Positions 44,317 through 52,812 are shown, counted from the first letter of the stretch. The stretch is DNA of 64,000 bases from Petroclostridium sp. X23 (GCF_030013905.1 NZ_CP124862.1:992001-1056000); one strand, 5' to 3'. Numbers and translations are program-made. Notes: generated by a model not told the origin, from the sequence alone.

Positions 44317-45695
44317 TTATTTCTGCCCCAGGTCCCCTTCCTTCTTGACCACTGCCTGGGCAGCAGCAAGTCTTGCTATAGGCACGCGGAATGGTGAACA
44401 GGAAACATAATCTAAACCTAGTCTATGACAAAATTCTACTGATGCAGGGTCACCACCATGCTTACCACAGATACCGAGCTTAATTTCCGGTCGTACCTCT
44501 TTTCCAAGCTTCACCGATATTTCAATCAATTTTCCTACTCCGGTTTGATCAATTCTTGCAAATGGATCGGATTCATAAATCTTCTTGTTATAGTACTCTT
44601 CCAGGAATTTCCCGGTATCGTCACGGCTAAAACCAAACGTCATTTGCGTGAGATCATTAGTACCAAAGGAGAAAAACTCTGATTCTTTGGCAATCTCATC
44701 AGCGGTAAGAGCCGCTCTTGGTATCTCAATCATGGTTCCAACCTTGTATTCAAGCTCAACTCCGGCTTTTTCAATTGTTTCTTTAACAGCTTTAACAACT
44801 ACAGCTTTAACAACTACATCTTTAACATATTTAAGTTCTTCAAATTCCAGTCCCATTTCTTTCGCAAGTGCGGCAATATCTTCATCTTGCTGCGGCAGGA
44901 ACTCATGTAGCGGAGGATCTAAAAGCCTGATTGTTACCGGGTAGCCTTTCATCTCGGTAAATATACCTTCAAAATCGCCTCTCTGCATTGGTCGTATACT
45001 TCAGGCATAACTTCCTTTAACTGATCAATTGATTGGGGTGTCCTAATCCCTGCAACAACATCTTCACCCTGAGCATTCATAAGGAATTCACCATAAAGCT
45101 TCTTTTCTCCGGTTGATGGATTTTTTGTAAATGCAACACCGGTACCTGAGTCATTGCCCATATTTCCATAAACCATTTCCTGAACGTTTACAGCCGTTCC
45201 CCAATCACCGGAAATATCATTAAGTCTCCTGTACACTATCGCTCTTGGGTTATCCCATGAACGAAATACAGCTTTTACAGCTTCTATAAACTGTTCTTTT
45301 GGGTCCTGTGGAAATTCAAATCCTTTTTCATTCTTGAATAATTCTTTATATCTCCTTATCACTTCTTTAAGGTCATCAGCAGTGAGATCGGTATCAAAAT
45401 GCAAGCCCTTCTCTTCTTTTACTGCATCAAGGATTTTTTCAAACTTTGGCTTATCTACTTCCATTACGACACCACTGAACATCTGAATGAATCGTCTGTA
45501 ACTGTCGTATGCAAATCTCTCATTGTTTATAAGCTTAGCAAGGCCTTCAACAACCGCATCGTTAAGACCCAGGTTAAGAATAGTATCCATCATGCCTGGC
45601 ATGGAAGCCCGAGCTCCTGAACGAACTGATACTAGGAAAGGATTGTTTGGATCCCCGAATTTCTTTCCTACGATTTCTTCTGTCTTTGCCATCAT
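44317..45695 (-). pseudogene. ppdK: Pyruvate phosphate dikinase gene, multiply deleted
   Basis: Two reading frames overlap here. The first (45695-44949) carries part of the ATP-grasp domain ([44 protein letters not shown]-like NDSGTGVAF). The second (44988-44317) carries the PEP/pyruvate barrel ([48 protein letters not shown]). The N-terminal ~70 residues, the phospho-His domain and the HEFNPMLGHRG part of the barrel are missing. Normal PPDK is about 875 aa; this cannot work. Confidence 0.88.
44791..44820. repeat. 15-bp tandem repeat at a deletion joint in ppdK
   Basis: TTTAACAACTACAGC and TTTAACAACTACATC lie head to tail, flanked by partial units TTTAACAGC and TTTAACAT. They encode a repeated Val-Val-Lys-Ala block exactly where about 70 normal PPDK residues are missing. 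Confidence 0.75.
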
Positions 45696-45779
45696 TGCAT
45701 AGATTTCTTTCTCGATTTCCTAAGACGTATGTTAATTTTTAGACATGATATTTTTAGTATATAATATCATGTAACATTT

Positions 45780-46268
45780 TTATGCTATTTTTGTGCCTCC
45801 AGAGCTATTGAGCTTATCATAGATCTTACAATAGGTTTCTGCTATAAGGTTATACAAACACTGGTTTTTCCGTATATGATACATATTGCTTTTAAAATCA
45901 GTGAAACTATTTTTTTGAATCAAAAATAAATTGGTATTCTTCATACAATAATTATAAAACTCTCCAATAAAACTCATGAATTGGGTTGTGAATGCTTCAT
46001 CATTCAATAATAGCTCATGGGAGCTGGAATTCTCATTAATCAAATCTGATAACAAGTAAGGTATACGCCATATATCAATATAGCCTTCATCGTTAAAATA
46101 CCTGTTTAAAAAATCACCATACTCCGGAATTTCTTTTATTATGGTGTTACTAAATCTTTCTAAAAGAATATATAGAGTTGCGCTGTTAAATAGTTCTGAA
46201 GTGTTTTGACAATACTCTCTGTCATTAGTAATAACCTTACTTGAAAAACAAACTTTTTCATTCAACAT
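45780..46268 (-). CDS. Unknown 162-aa protein downstream of leader copy C
   Basis: A mostly helical, Asn/Tyr/Phe-rich soluble protein (YILLERFSNTIIKEIPEYGDF, IWRIPYLLSDLI). No signal peptide, membrane span or recognised motif. GGAGG lies 11 bases before the ATG. It sits between leader RNA copy C and the ppdK remains and may be a complete gene or a leftover of the original leader-controlled unit. Confidence 0.6.
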   Translation of the reverse strand: MLNEKVCFSSKVITNDREYCQNTSELFNSATLYILLERFSNTIIKEIPEYGDFLNRYFNDEGYIDIWRIPYLLSDLINENSSSHELLLNDEAFTTQFMSFIGEFYNYCMKNTNLFLIQKNSFTDFKSNMYHIRKNQCLYNLIAETYCKIYDKLNSSGGTKIA

Positions 46269-46468
46269 AATCCATTTGACCTCCTAAATTAAATAAGTTA
46301 TTGTTGTACTTACATAAAGCAATAAAAATTATTTCTGTTTCAAAAAACAAATGGACTACTTACGACTGGTTATAAAAAAGCTTCAAAAGCAACAGTTAAA
46401 TGAGCCTTTTTTGAAACGCATCACGCAAAGTAAAAATCAAGGTAAAAATAATCCTTTCTATGCGTGAT

Positions 46469-46560
46469 AAAAAAAAGCCAATATTTAATGACTTAAAAGT
46501 CATTAAATATTGGCTTACGTTTCGATTGGTTTGCAACCCTTCGTCATGTCTTCCAATAAC
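46469..46560 (-). promoter_or_regulatory. Structured leader RNA with terminator, copy C
   Basis: Minus strand: P1 5' strand UAUUGG, core AAGAC-N4-CGAAGGGUUGCAAACC and CGAAACGUAA, then a perfect 18-bp terminator stem (46477-46494/46497-46514) with U8. UAUUGG pairs with CCAAUA of the terminator arm. The core is nearly identical to copy A. The unknown 162-aa gene starts about 200 bp downstream; the sequence between contains ACTTACGACTGGT, also found after copy A. Confidence 0.85.
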
Positions 46561-46648
46561 TTAAGTATTAACTTGCATAAACTTTATTATCAAACAGCAT
46601 TTTACTATAAAAACAAGATAAATGCAATGTATTTTTTTCCCATAAAGC

Positions 46649-47020
46649 TTAAAAAGGATTATTTTTTAGTTTTTCTTCAAGATTTTTATTAACTGTAATT
46701 ACAATAATTTTTTCACCGGTTTTTGTGCTTACATCTGAGTGAGTACTAACAATTTCTATGTCAACAACCTCTTTAACCAAGTTTTCTAAATACTCTCTAG
46801 CATTTTCAAATAGAGTAACCCTTACTTTCTTCAATAACTCTACGCCCTGGCTGTTTTCGGCTAATTTCTGCTCAGACTGGCTTAAAAAGCCTTTAAGGCG
46901 AATAATAATTAAATCTTGTATAATGATCGTCCTAATTTGTTTAGGGCCTCTCCCCATATATTCAATTTCGAACTTACTCACTGCTTCACTAATTTTCGCC
47001 TCAACCTGTCCTTTTGTCAT
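46649..47020 (-). CDS. DUF2294 domain protein
   Basis: A 123-aa single-domain DUF2294 protein (MTKGQVEAKISEAVSKFEIE, GRGPKQIRTIIIQDLIIIRL, KKVRVTLFENAREYLENLV). Function of the family is not established. AAAGGAG precedes the ATG. A 15-codon copy of its start occurs at 38.9 kb, in both cases just upstream of a leader RNA. Confidence 0.85.
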   Translation of the reverse strand: MTKGQVEAKISEAVSKFEIEYMGRGPKQIRTIIIQDLIIIRLKGFLSQSEQKLAENSQGVELLKKVRVTLFENAREYLENLVKEVVDIEIVSTHSDVSTKTGEKIIVITVNKNLEEKLKNNPF

Positions 47021-47122
47021 ACAGACTCTCCTTTTCCCTTATATCTATAAATATTGTACGTACTATCCATACAATAAGAATATTTGACAGAAACAAATAC
47101 TTCTTCTTAAGCTTCCGTCTTC

Positions 47123-48292
47123 TCACAAAGGTTTTATTGTAATATTCCCCAGTGCTGTCAGCGCTTTTTGTTCTGCTACCTCAACGGAATTATTTAAAAC
47201 AGTTATATGTCCGATTTTTTTCATATTCTTGGTGGATTGTTTACCGTATAAGTGAAGGTGAACATCATGATCATCAAGCACATCCTCAATGCCTTCAAAT
47301 CTATATTGTCCTTCAAGAGTATCATTTCCAAGTATATTTACCATTACACAGGGACAACACAACTCCGTAGAGCCTAATGGCATTCCGGTAATCACTCTTA
47401 CCAATTGCTCAAATTGTGAAGTAGTGCAAGCCTCAATTGTATAATGCCCTGAGTTATGCGGACGAGGTGCTATTTCATTAACATAAACCTCTCCATTTTT
47501 TGCAAGGAACATTTCTATGCAGAATACACCGTAGTCATCAAGGACTTCCATAATCTTCACAACAATATCCCTTACCTTTTTTTCAATCACACTATCAATA
47601 TTTGAAGGTACTTTGGTCAAGTGAAGTATGCTGTTTTCATGTATATTTTCAACGATAGGATAGACAACACAATCATTTTTTAAATTACGTACTACAATAG
47701 TAGATAGCTCCCTTTCAAATTCAACAAATCGCTCCGCCATCAAATTATATCCCTTAAATTCTTCCATTGCCTTTCCTATTTGTTCTCTCGTTTTTATCAC
47801 AAAATTCCCTTTGCCGTCATAGCCTCCTGAACGCGTTTTTAGTATAAATGGTATACCTATCGTATCAATACACCCAGACATATCCTTTATGTCATTTATA
47901 ATCATATATTCCGGCACAAGAATTCCGGCATTTTTAAGCATTTCTTTCTGAACGTATTTATCCTGTATCTTCTTCAAAGATTTACCGGAAGGATATACGC
48001 GGTATCCTTTCTCTTCTAAATCAATCAAAATATCAGCATTAATATGCTCAAATTCATAGGTTATAACATCACAATCTCCTGCAAGCTTTTCAATAGCACT
48101 TGTATCCCTAAATGAAGCGATCACTTGCTCATCGGCAACCTGTGCAGCAGGAGAGGATGGCGTAGGATCAAGCACCGTTACATGGTATCCCATCCTTTTA
48201 GCTTCAACGGTCATCATTCTACCAAGCTGTCCTCCTCCTATTATACCAATTTTCGAGGGAGGCTGCAATACCTCATATTTTATGTCTCTCAT
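47123..48292 (-). CDS. purK: N5-carboxyaminoimidazole ribonucleotide synthase (PurK)
   Basis: A 389-aa ATP-grasp enzyme: N-terminal GIIGGGQLGRMMTVEAKRMG, central PFILKTRSGGYDGKGNFVI (ATP-binding Lys and Gly loop), and FLAKNGEVYVNEIAPRPHNSGHYT with metal ligands. It carboxylates AIR to N5-CAIR using ATP and bicarbonate, feeding PurE. The ATG at 48292 is preferred because AAGGGTG lies upstream with six-base spacing. Leader RNA copy D is about 110 bp upstream and probably controls it. Confidence 0.95.
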   Translation of the reverse strand: MRDIKYEVLQPPSKIGIIGGGQLGRMMTVEAKRMGYHVTVLDPTPSSPAAQVADEQVIASFRDTSAIEKLAGDCDVITYEFEHINADILIDLEEKGYRVYPSGKSLKKIQDKYVQKEMLKNAGILVPEYMIINDIKDMSGCIDTIGIPFILKTRSGGYDGKGNFVIKTREQIGKAMEEFKGYNLMAERFVEFERELSTIVVRNLKNDCVVYPIVENIHENSILHLTKVPSNIDSVIEKKVRDIVVKIMEVLDDYGVFCIEMFLAKNGEVYVNEIAPRPHNSGHYTIEACTTSQFEQLVRVITGMPLGSTELCCPCVMVNILGNDTLEGQYRFEGIEDVLDDHDVHLHLYGKQSTKNMKKIGHITVLNNSVEVAEQKALTALGNITIKPL

Positions 48293-48401
48293 TACCATCA
48301 CCCTTATAAAAACGTTGTTATTAGTATTATCTATAAACACGTAATAAATTATCGGAATTAGTTTCTTTTAATCTATAAAAAATACATTATTACTCCAAAC
48401 T

Positions 48402-48497
48402 AAAAAAATCCAACATTCATAGGCTTATTAAAAGCCATACGAATATTGGATTACACTGCGTCTGATTTTCAACCCTTCGCTTGGTCTTCCATTCTTA
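48402..48497 (-). promoter_or_regulatory. Structured leader RNA with terminator, copy D (purK)
   Basis: Minus strand: AUGG, core AAGAC-N4-CGAAGGGUUGAAAAUC and GACGCAGUGUAA, then a terminator of about 19 bp with G-U pairs and one bulge (48408-48426/48432-48451) followed by U7. UGGA pairs with UCCA, so the base next to the core has changed on both sides compared with copies A-C. It is the most divergent copy and the one before an intact purine gene. Confidence 0.8.
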
Positions 48498-48571
48498 TTT
48501 TCCATTTTAAAATAATAAAATCTAATACCTATAGAAATTTCCAAAGTGATTCTTAATGTTCTTTTATGGTT

Positions 48572-48976
48572 CTATTTTGTTTCGTTAACAACAGCTCTCA
48601 AGCTTCCATAGCCGGCCTGCTTGATCAGTGCATTGTACCAAATACTATTCTTTGCAAGATCCGCCATTTCCTTATCAATATCTACATTATTCCCATCTAT
48701 TCTCATAGAATTCAACTTATAATCTTTGGAAACTTTAGCATTAACATCATCCTTATTGGAACTACCTATTGTTATATGCTTTTCATGTGTCTTGGTCCCC
48801 GTAAGAGCTCCTGATTCTACGGCCTTACTTAAATATTCCTCAAACGCAACACCTATTCTCTTATATCCAGGCGTATCAACATTAGCTAAATTTTCAGCAA
48901 TAGCATCATTCCTTAACCATGCTGCGTCTAATGCTTTATGCATTACTACTTTACTGTCAAAAAGCTTATTTATCAT
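48572..48976 (-). CDS. flgB: Flagellar basal-body rod protein FlgB
   Basis: A 134-aa protein, normal FlgB length, with AWLRNDAIAENLANVDTPGYKR (the flagellar rod signature) near the N-terminus and a C-terminal helix NSIWYNALIKQAGYGSLR. It forms part of the proximal rod. No flgC or fliE follows, so it is an isolated copy, split from the usual flgB-flgC-fliE operon. GGAGG precedes the ATG. Downstream are leader copy D and purK. Confidence 0.88.
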   Translation of the reverse strand: MINKLFDSKVVMHKALDAAWLRNDAIAENLANVDTPGYKRIGVAFEEYLSKAVESGALTGTKTHEKHITIGSSNKDDVNAKVSKDYKLNSMRIDGNNVDIDKEMADLAKNSIWYNALIKQAGYGSLRAVVNETK

Positions 48977-49263
48977 CTGATATACCTCCGCAAACCTCTA
49001 ATACCTTTAGGTTATGTAAAAAACCGCTAGCATATATCGTATAAAACTAGTCGTGTTAAAGATCCTGCTTCCCACATAAGTGCAAAGCTACTCCCGTTTA
49101 ATATCAATAGCATAGCATAACTTTAATAATATATCAATGGGTCAATTCTCTGTGGAAACTTTTGAATATATTTAGAAATACAAAAGTCCTAAGATAGGCT
49201 CTATAAACTTATATTCGATTTTCTAGCACCTACTTAGAGACTTTTATGATCTAACTCACTTTA

Positions 49264-50088
49264 TTATACATACTTCCCGTGTTCTGGTACAGCAACACTA
49301 GCGAAGTTATTTGCAAGGTTTGCTAACTGTTCGGTCAATTCATTACCTTTCATGGGGAGGCCATGGCTTGAAACAGCTATTTGGGTATTTAAATCCTTTA
49401 GTGCCTTTACTGATTTTTCTGCTGCCTCCCAATCCATTGTAAAATATGCAGGAGGCCCACTAATCTCTTTTTTCTTTGTGAGTACCGACTCGGCAGAATC
49501 TTGCTTTAGTGTAGTAAACGCATCTCCAGCAATTAATACCTTATCGCTTTCACGATATAGAGCAACGTGACCCGGTGAGTGGCCGGGAGTGTGAATCCAG
49601 CGCCATCCGGGCATCCAAGGTACACTTCCATCTGCAGGCAGCGGCTGTACACGGTTCCCCAAATTTATACTTTTATTAGGAAAGGTAGGCGATATTTTTG
49701 CTATCAATCCTTCGTTTACAGTAGGGTCTGCCGGCGGATAATCCATAGCACCTGTCAAATACGGCAGTTCCAATTCATGCGCATAAACAGGTACATTCCA
49801 TTGGCTAAGAAGTTCCATGATAGCTCCGACATGGTCAAAATGTCCATGAGTAAGTATGATAGATTTGGGTTGGTTTCCTTCTCCAAAGCGTCCTTCGGCG
49901 GCTTGGATAACATCTTTAGCAGTATGAGCCATACCTGCGCCAATAAGTACCCATTCGCCGTTATTAATTTTAGGATTTCCAACAATAAAGGCATTCACAA
50001 GTGGAAACTCTAATAATACTACATCCGGGATTACCTGCTGATATCCCATGGGTTTTTGCGTTATTTGTTGAAGAATATTTTCTTGCAT
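49264..50088 (-). CDS. MBL-fold metallo-hydrolase
   Basis: A 274-aa metallo-beta-lactamase-fold enzyme with TPGHSPGHVAL, the metal motif LTHGHFDHVGA (HxHxDH), DAF late Asp (LIAGDAFTT) and a final SSHGLP His. It may be a glyoxalase II-like or lactonase-type hydrolase; the substrate is not predictable. The ATG at 50088 is used because AGGAGG lies about ten bases upstream. It stands alone; 287 bp toward flgB contain nothing recognised. Confidence 0.88.
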   Translation of the reverse strand: MQENILQQITQKPMGYQQVIPDVVLLEFPLVNAFIVGNPKINNGEWVLIGAGMAHTAKDVIQAAEGRFGEGNQPKSIILTHGHFDHVGAIMELLSQWNVPVYAHELELPYLTGAMDYPPADPTVNEGLIAKISPTFPNKSINLGNRVQPLPADGSVPWMPGWRWIHTPGHSPGHVALYRESDKVLIAGDAFTTLKQDSAESVLTKKKEISGPPAYFTMDWEAAEKSVKALKDLNTQIAVSSHGLPMKGNELTEQLANLANNFASVAVPEHGKYV

Positions 50089-50204
50089 AGCGTTATTACC
50101 TCCTATTATTGTCTTAGTTTGAATCAAAACTTCTCTTATAGTAAGCATTAGCTTTATTATGTGTAAATTTAGATGACAGTATTAGTTTCATTATTATTTG
50201 AGTC

Positions 50205-50395
50205 TTTTAAACAATGAAGTAATTTTGGTATGAAAAGACCACATAAAAAACCATAGAAAATCTGAAAAAGTTAGAAAATGTCTGAGCTTCAAACACTTCA
50301 CTCACTGAAACAGAAACAAACAGTCCAGGAAATGTTGATGTTATAGTAATAAAATCACACTGAATATCACCGGAGTCCAGTTAATGCCCGAAGGA
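50205..50395 (-). pseudogene. ABC-2 type permease gene fragment
   Basis: Three frames joined by shifts read SGINWTPVIFSVILLL, then STFPGLFVSVSVSEVFEAQT-FSNFFRFSMV, then FLCGLFIPKLL. This is the conserved SNFFRFPM-FLCGLFFP region of ABC-2 (drug/polysaccharide) permeases. Start and end are missing. Confidence 0.6.
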
Positions 50396-50408
50396 TTTTG
50401 AACAATAA

Positions 50409-50455
50409 TGAAGAGCAGTATTCTTTTTGAAATACAAAAAGAATACTGCTCTTCA
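50409..50455. repeat. Perfect 21-bp inverted repeat
   Basis: Arms 50409-50429 and 50435-50455 are perfect complements around the loop AAATA. The stem starts TGAAGAGCAG and is interrupted by no mismatch. It has no T-tract after it and sits beside the ABC-2 permease fragment. It may be a small mobile hairpin or the trace of an excision. Confidence 0.85.
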
Positions 50456-50657
50456 TCAGAGAGATTTCCTCTTAGCTTATAAATGTCAAACCAAAATGGA
50501 CCAACTTGAACATTCTCCCCTGCAATAGTCAATTGTGCCGTTTCTATAGTTCTACAAAAAAGGCTCGTTAGAACAGAATAATTAATAAGAACTCACAAAT
50601 TATGAACTATATCTACGCTTTGTATCAATTATTTAGTTTGTATGTCAGTCCTTAATA

Positions 50658-52067
50658 TCATGACTCCCTGGTTAATAATCTAAATACTTCTTCATTGCTA
50701 ATGATCTCTTCAATAGAATTAATTCCTAATTGTTTTAGAATCTTCATAACATTGAAATTATCAAAAGGAGTCATGATTAGAGAGTCCTCACCAAACTCAT
50801 TGACGAGCTTAGTTGCTTTCTCTACCTCAATATTTGTTCTTGGTCCTCCAACACAACCTCCATTGCATCCCATACCCTCAATGAAATTATAATTTATATT
50901 CCTTTTATTAGATATGTCCTCCAATATCATTCTACATTTTTGAACACCATCAACTTTTTTTGCTTTAAGCTTAATAAGCCTTTGGGGCTCTAATCTATTT
51001 ACTACCGTCTTAACAGAAAAGCTTACTCCTCCGGTTCTGGCATATAATCTACCTCCTAAAGACGCCTGATCTTTATCATCTGAAGGCAATTCGTGCAACT
51101 TTATCTCAAGAGCTCTGAATATTTCATCCAGTTCTCTGAAATTCAAAACAAAATCGATAGCTCCTTTTAATTCAAGCTCTTTAATTTCTGCCTTTTTAGC
51201 AATACAAGGCGCTACAAATACTACCTTTACATCTTTATACAACTTTTTTAGAATTCTTCCTGAAGCAATCATTGGAGATACGGATGGAGACATATGTTGA
51301 TATGCATCGGGATAATTCTTTTTTACCAAATTAAACCAAACCGGACAACAACAGCTGGTCAGAAAAAAATCTTCTTCAGTTTTAACCAGGTGACTGAACT
51401 CGAAAGCTTCTTTAATGGTTAATATATCTGCAAACAACGCCACTTCAACCATATCTTCAAAACCTAAGAATTTTAAAGCAGTTCTTAATTGGCCCATGGA
51501 TATATCATCACCAAATTGACCCACAATCGCCGGGGCAACTACAGCATATACCGGAACTTTGCTATCTTTTAGCAAATCAATTACAGGCATAAACTCTATT
51601 TTATCCGCTAAGGCTCCGAAATCACAGCTTGAAACACAATATCCGCAGCTCAAACACTTATCATTGAGTATGATCGGTTCTTTTTGCCTCCTATATATCT
51701 CTGTTTCATATTTACATGCTTCCTTACATTTACAGCTTTCCTCATCACAGTGCTCACAAGCACCCTCTATTTTTGCAATAACCGGTTGTCCGATCTCTTT
51801 GGATCCTTTGATAATATCCAATTCATCTTTGAAATCATCATTACCTCTTGGGTTCAGCCCCATTGCTATGCGAATATGATCTTTTATAAAAGAAATATCC
51901 TGGTTCTCAAATCCTAACTTATCTTTAATTTCATAAGATAATTGGTTTAGATCTTGTATATTATTTAATTCCCCATTCCAGTACCGCTTCACAAGTTCAC
52001 CGAATATATGCATACGTTTTTCTTGAAAATTACTAAATTTATTGTCTATAGCGCAACTCCCCTTCAT
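50658..52067 (-). CDS. [FeFe] hydrogenase, group B-like
   Basis: A 469-aa iron-only hydrogenase. A Cys-rich N-terminal region (CEHCDEESCKCKEAC) and ferredoxin motif CLSCGYCVSSC precede the H-cluster domain with L1 TSCCCPVW, L2 APCIAKKAE and L3 EGMGCNGGCVGG. The extra Cys in L1 (TSCCCP rather than TSCCP) is characteristic of group B enzymes of clostridia. Expected role: H2 uptake or evolution with ferredoxin, or sensing. The first ATG lacks a good ribosome-binding site; a start at MHIFGEL 18 codons later is possible. Confidence 0.9.
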   Translation of the reverse strand: MKGSCAIDNKFSNFQEKRMHIFGELVKRYWNGELNNIQDLNQLSYEIKDKLGFENQDISFIKDHIRIAMGLNPRGNDDFKDELDIIKGSKEIGQPVIAKIEGACEHCDEESCKCKEACKYETEIYRRQKEPIILNDKCLSCGYCVSSCDFGALADKIEFMPVIDLLKDSKVPVYAVVAPAIVGQFGDDISMGQLRTALKFLGFEDMVEVALFADILTIKEAFEFSHLVKTEEDFFLTSCCCPVWFNLVKKNYPDAYQHMSPSVSPMIASGRILKKLYKDVKVVFVAPCIAKKAEIKELELKGAIDFVLNFRELDEIFRALEIKLHELPSDDKDQASLGGRLYARTGGVSFSVKTVVNRLEPQRLIKLKAKKVDGVQKCRMILEDISNKRNINYNFIEGMGCNGGCVGGPRTNIEVEKATKLVNEFGEDSLIMTPFDNFNVMKILKQLGINSIEEIISNEEVFRLLTRES

Positions 52068-52234
52068 GTTGATCCGTTTTATGTTTGTATGTTTTACTAA
52101 TCTTTTATTATTATACTTCTATTATATATTACTCCCTTCATGCTTTAAAATCCTGCTTTCCTTGGAAAATCATTGATTTTAGTATCCCTTTACACTCTTC
52201 CGAATATTCTAATGTATATAATCGTATAATATTT

Positions 52235-52262
52235 AGGCCTCCAATAATAATATTGGAGGCCT
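52235..52262. other. 12-bp perfect hairpin without T-tract
   Basis: AGGCCTCCAATA and TATTGGAGGCCT flank a four-base loop about 45 bp after the 44-aa gene. Neither strand shows a T-run next to it, so it is more an mRNA end stabiliser than a classical terminator. Confidence 0.5.
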
Positions 52263-52307
52263 GAAAAGAACTTTCTATTCGCAGCTCATATATGATCTAT
52301 TCAACAA

Positions 52308-52442
52308 TCAACTAACATAGTATAAAGCAATACTTGCAATGATTATAACGGCTATAATAGCGTATAATCTTACATTTGAACTATTATTTGCCTGATTATT
52401 ACTTTGATCATTCTGTTGATGACTTTCACCACAGCAACTCAT
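52308..52442 (-). CDS. 44-aa Cys/His-containing single-span membrane peptide
   Basis: Starts MSCCGESHQQND, followed by an Asn/Gln/Ser-rich stretch and one C-terminal transmembrane helix (LYAIIAVIIIASIALYY). GGAGGG lies five bases before the ATG, and the gene begins one base after the upstream gene's stop, so the pair is coupled. The N-terminal Cys-Cys and His suggest metal binding; function unknown. Confidence 0.6.
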   Translation of the reverse strand: MSCCGESHQQNDQSNNQANNSSNVRLYAIIAVIIIASIALYYVS

Positions 52443-52443
52443 A

Positions 52444-52749
52444 TTATCCCTCCGAACGATTTGCTTCAATTTGGTTATTTATATGATGTCCATGGTCCTC
52501 TTTCTTACTTTTATTTTTTCTGAACATCAAAGGCATCATTAGCAGGTGCATCAATGGGCATAAGAAGAAAATAGCTCCTGATAGCAACCCTTTCAGATTC
52601 GGGTTATTGACTTTTAATAACGGCAGCGCCATCAGTAATAATAGTGGAATAGCGCAGCACAACACCATTAGCCACATGTGCGACATATGACCTTTATGGT
52701 TATGCCCTCCGTTATTTTCATTGTTATTTTGATTCCCGTGACAATTCAT
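52444..52749 (-). CDS. 101-aa His-rich membrane protein (DUF2933-like)
   Basis: The His/Asn-rich start (MNCHGNQNNNENNGGHNHKG) precedes two hydrophobic helices (MWLMVLCCAIPLLLLMALPLL and LLSGAIFFLCPLMHLLMMPLM) and a basic, His-containing tail. This layout resembles DUF2933 proteins found with copper and heavy-metal genes. It is preceded by a promoter with the TCTTCA direct repeat, so it may belong to a stress or metal regulon. Confidence 0.6.
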   Translation of the reverse strand: MNCHGNQNNNENNGGHNHKGHMSHMWLMVLCCAIPLLLLMALPLLKVNNPNLKGLLSGAIFFLCPLMHLLMMPLMFRKNKSKKEDHGHHINNQIEANRSEG

Positions 52750-52812
52750 GTAGACTCCTCCTTAGAATCTTTCTTTTATCCTAGTATTGCAGATTCATTT
52801 CCTACTATTCAT

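Noticed and set aside
44949..45695. Treating the two ppdK frames as separate functional enzymes
   Set aside because: Each lacks essential domains and the first lacks its natural start; together they still miss the phospho-His domain.
38701..46514. Reading the repeated palindromes as a CRISPR array or MITE family
   Set aside because: The copies are kilobases apart, each is followed by a U-tract on the same strand, and the flanking conserved part is a structured RNA core rather than a transposon end.
38694..48497. Assigning the repeated leaders to a purine, PRPP, ZTP or guanidine riboswitch
   Set aside because: None of the hallmark core sequences of those classes could be found in any of the four copies.
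50341..50532. 63-codon minus-strand frame
   Set aside because: It starts at TTG without a ribosome-binding site and runs through the perfect 21-bp hairpin; only its end matches the ABC-2 permease fragment, so it is a decayed sequence and not a gene.
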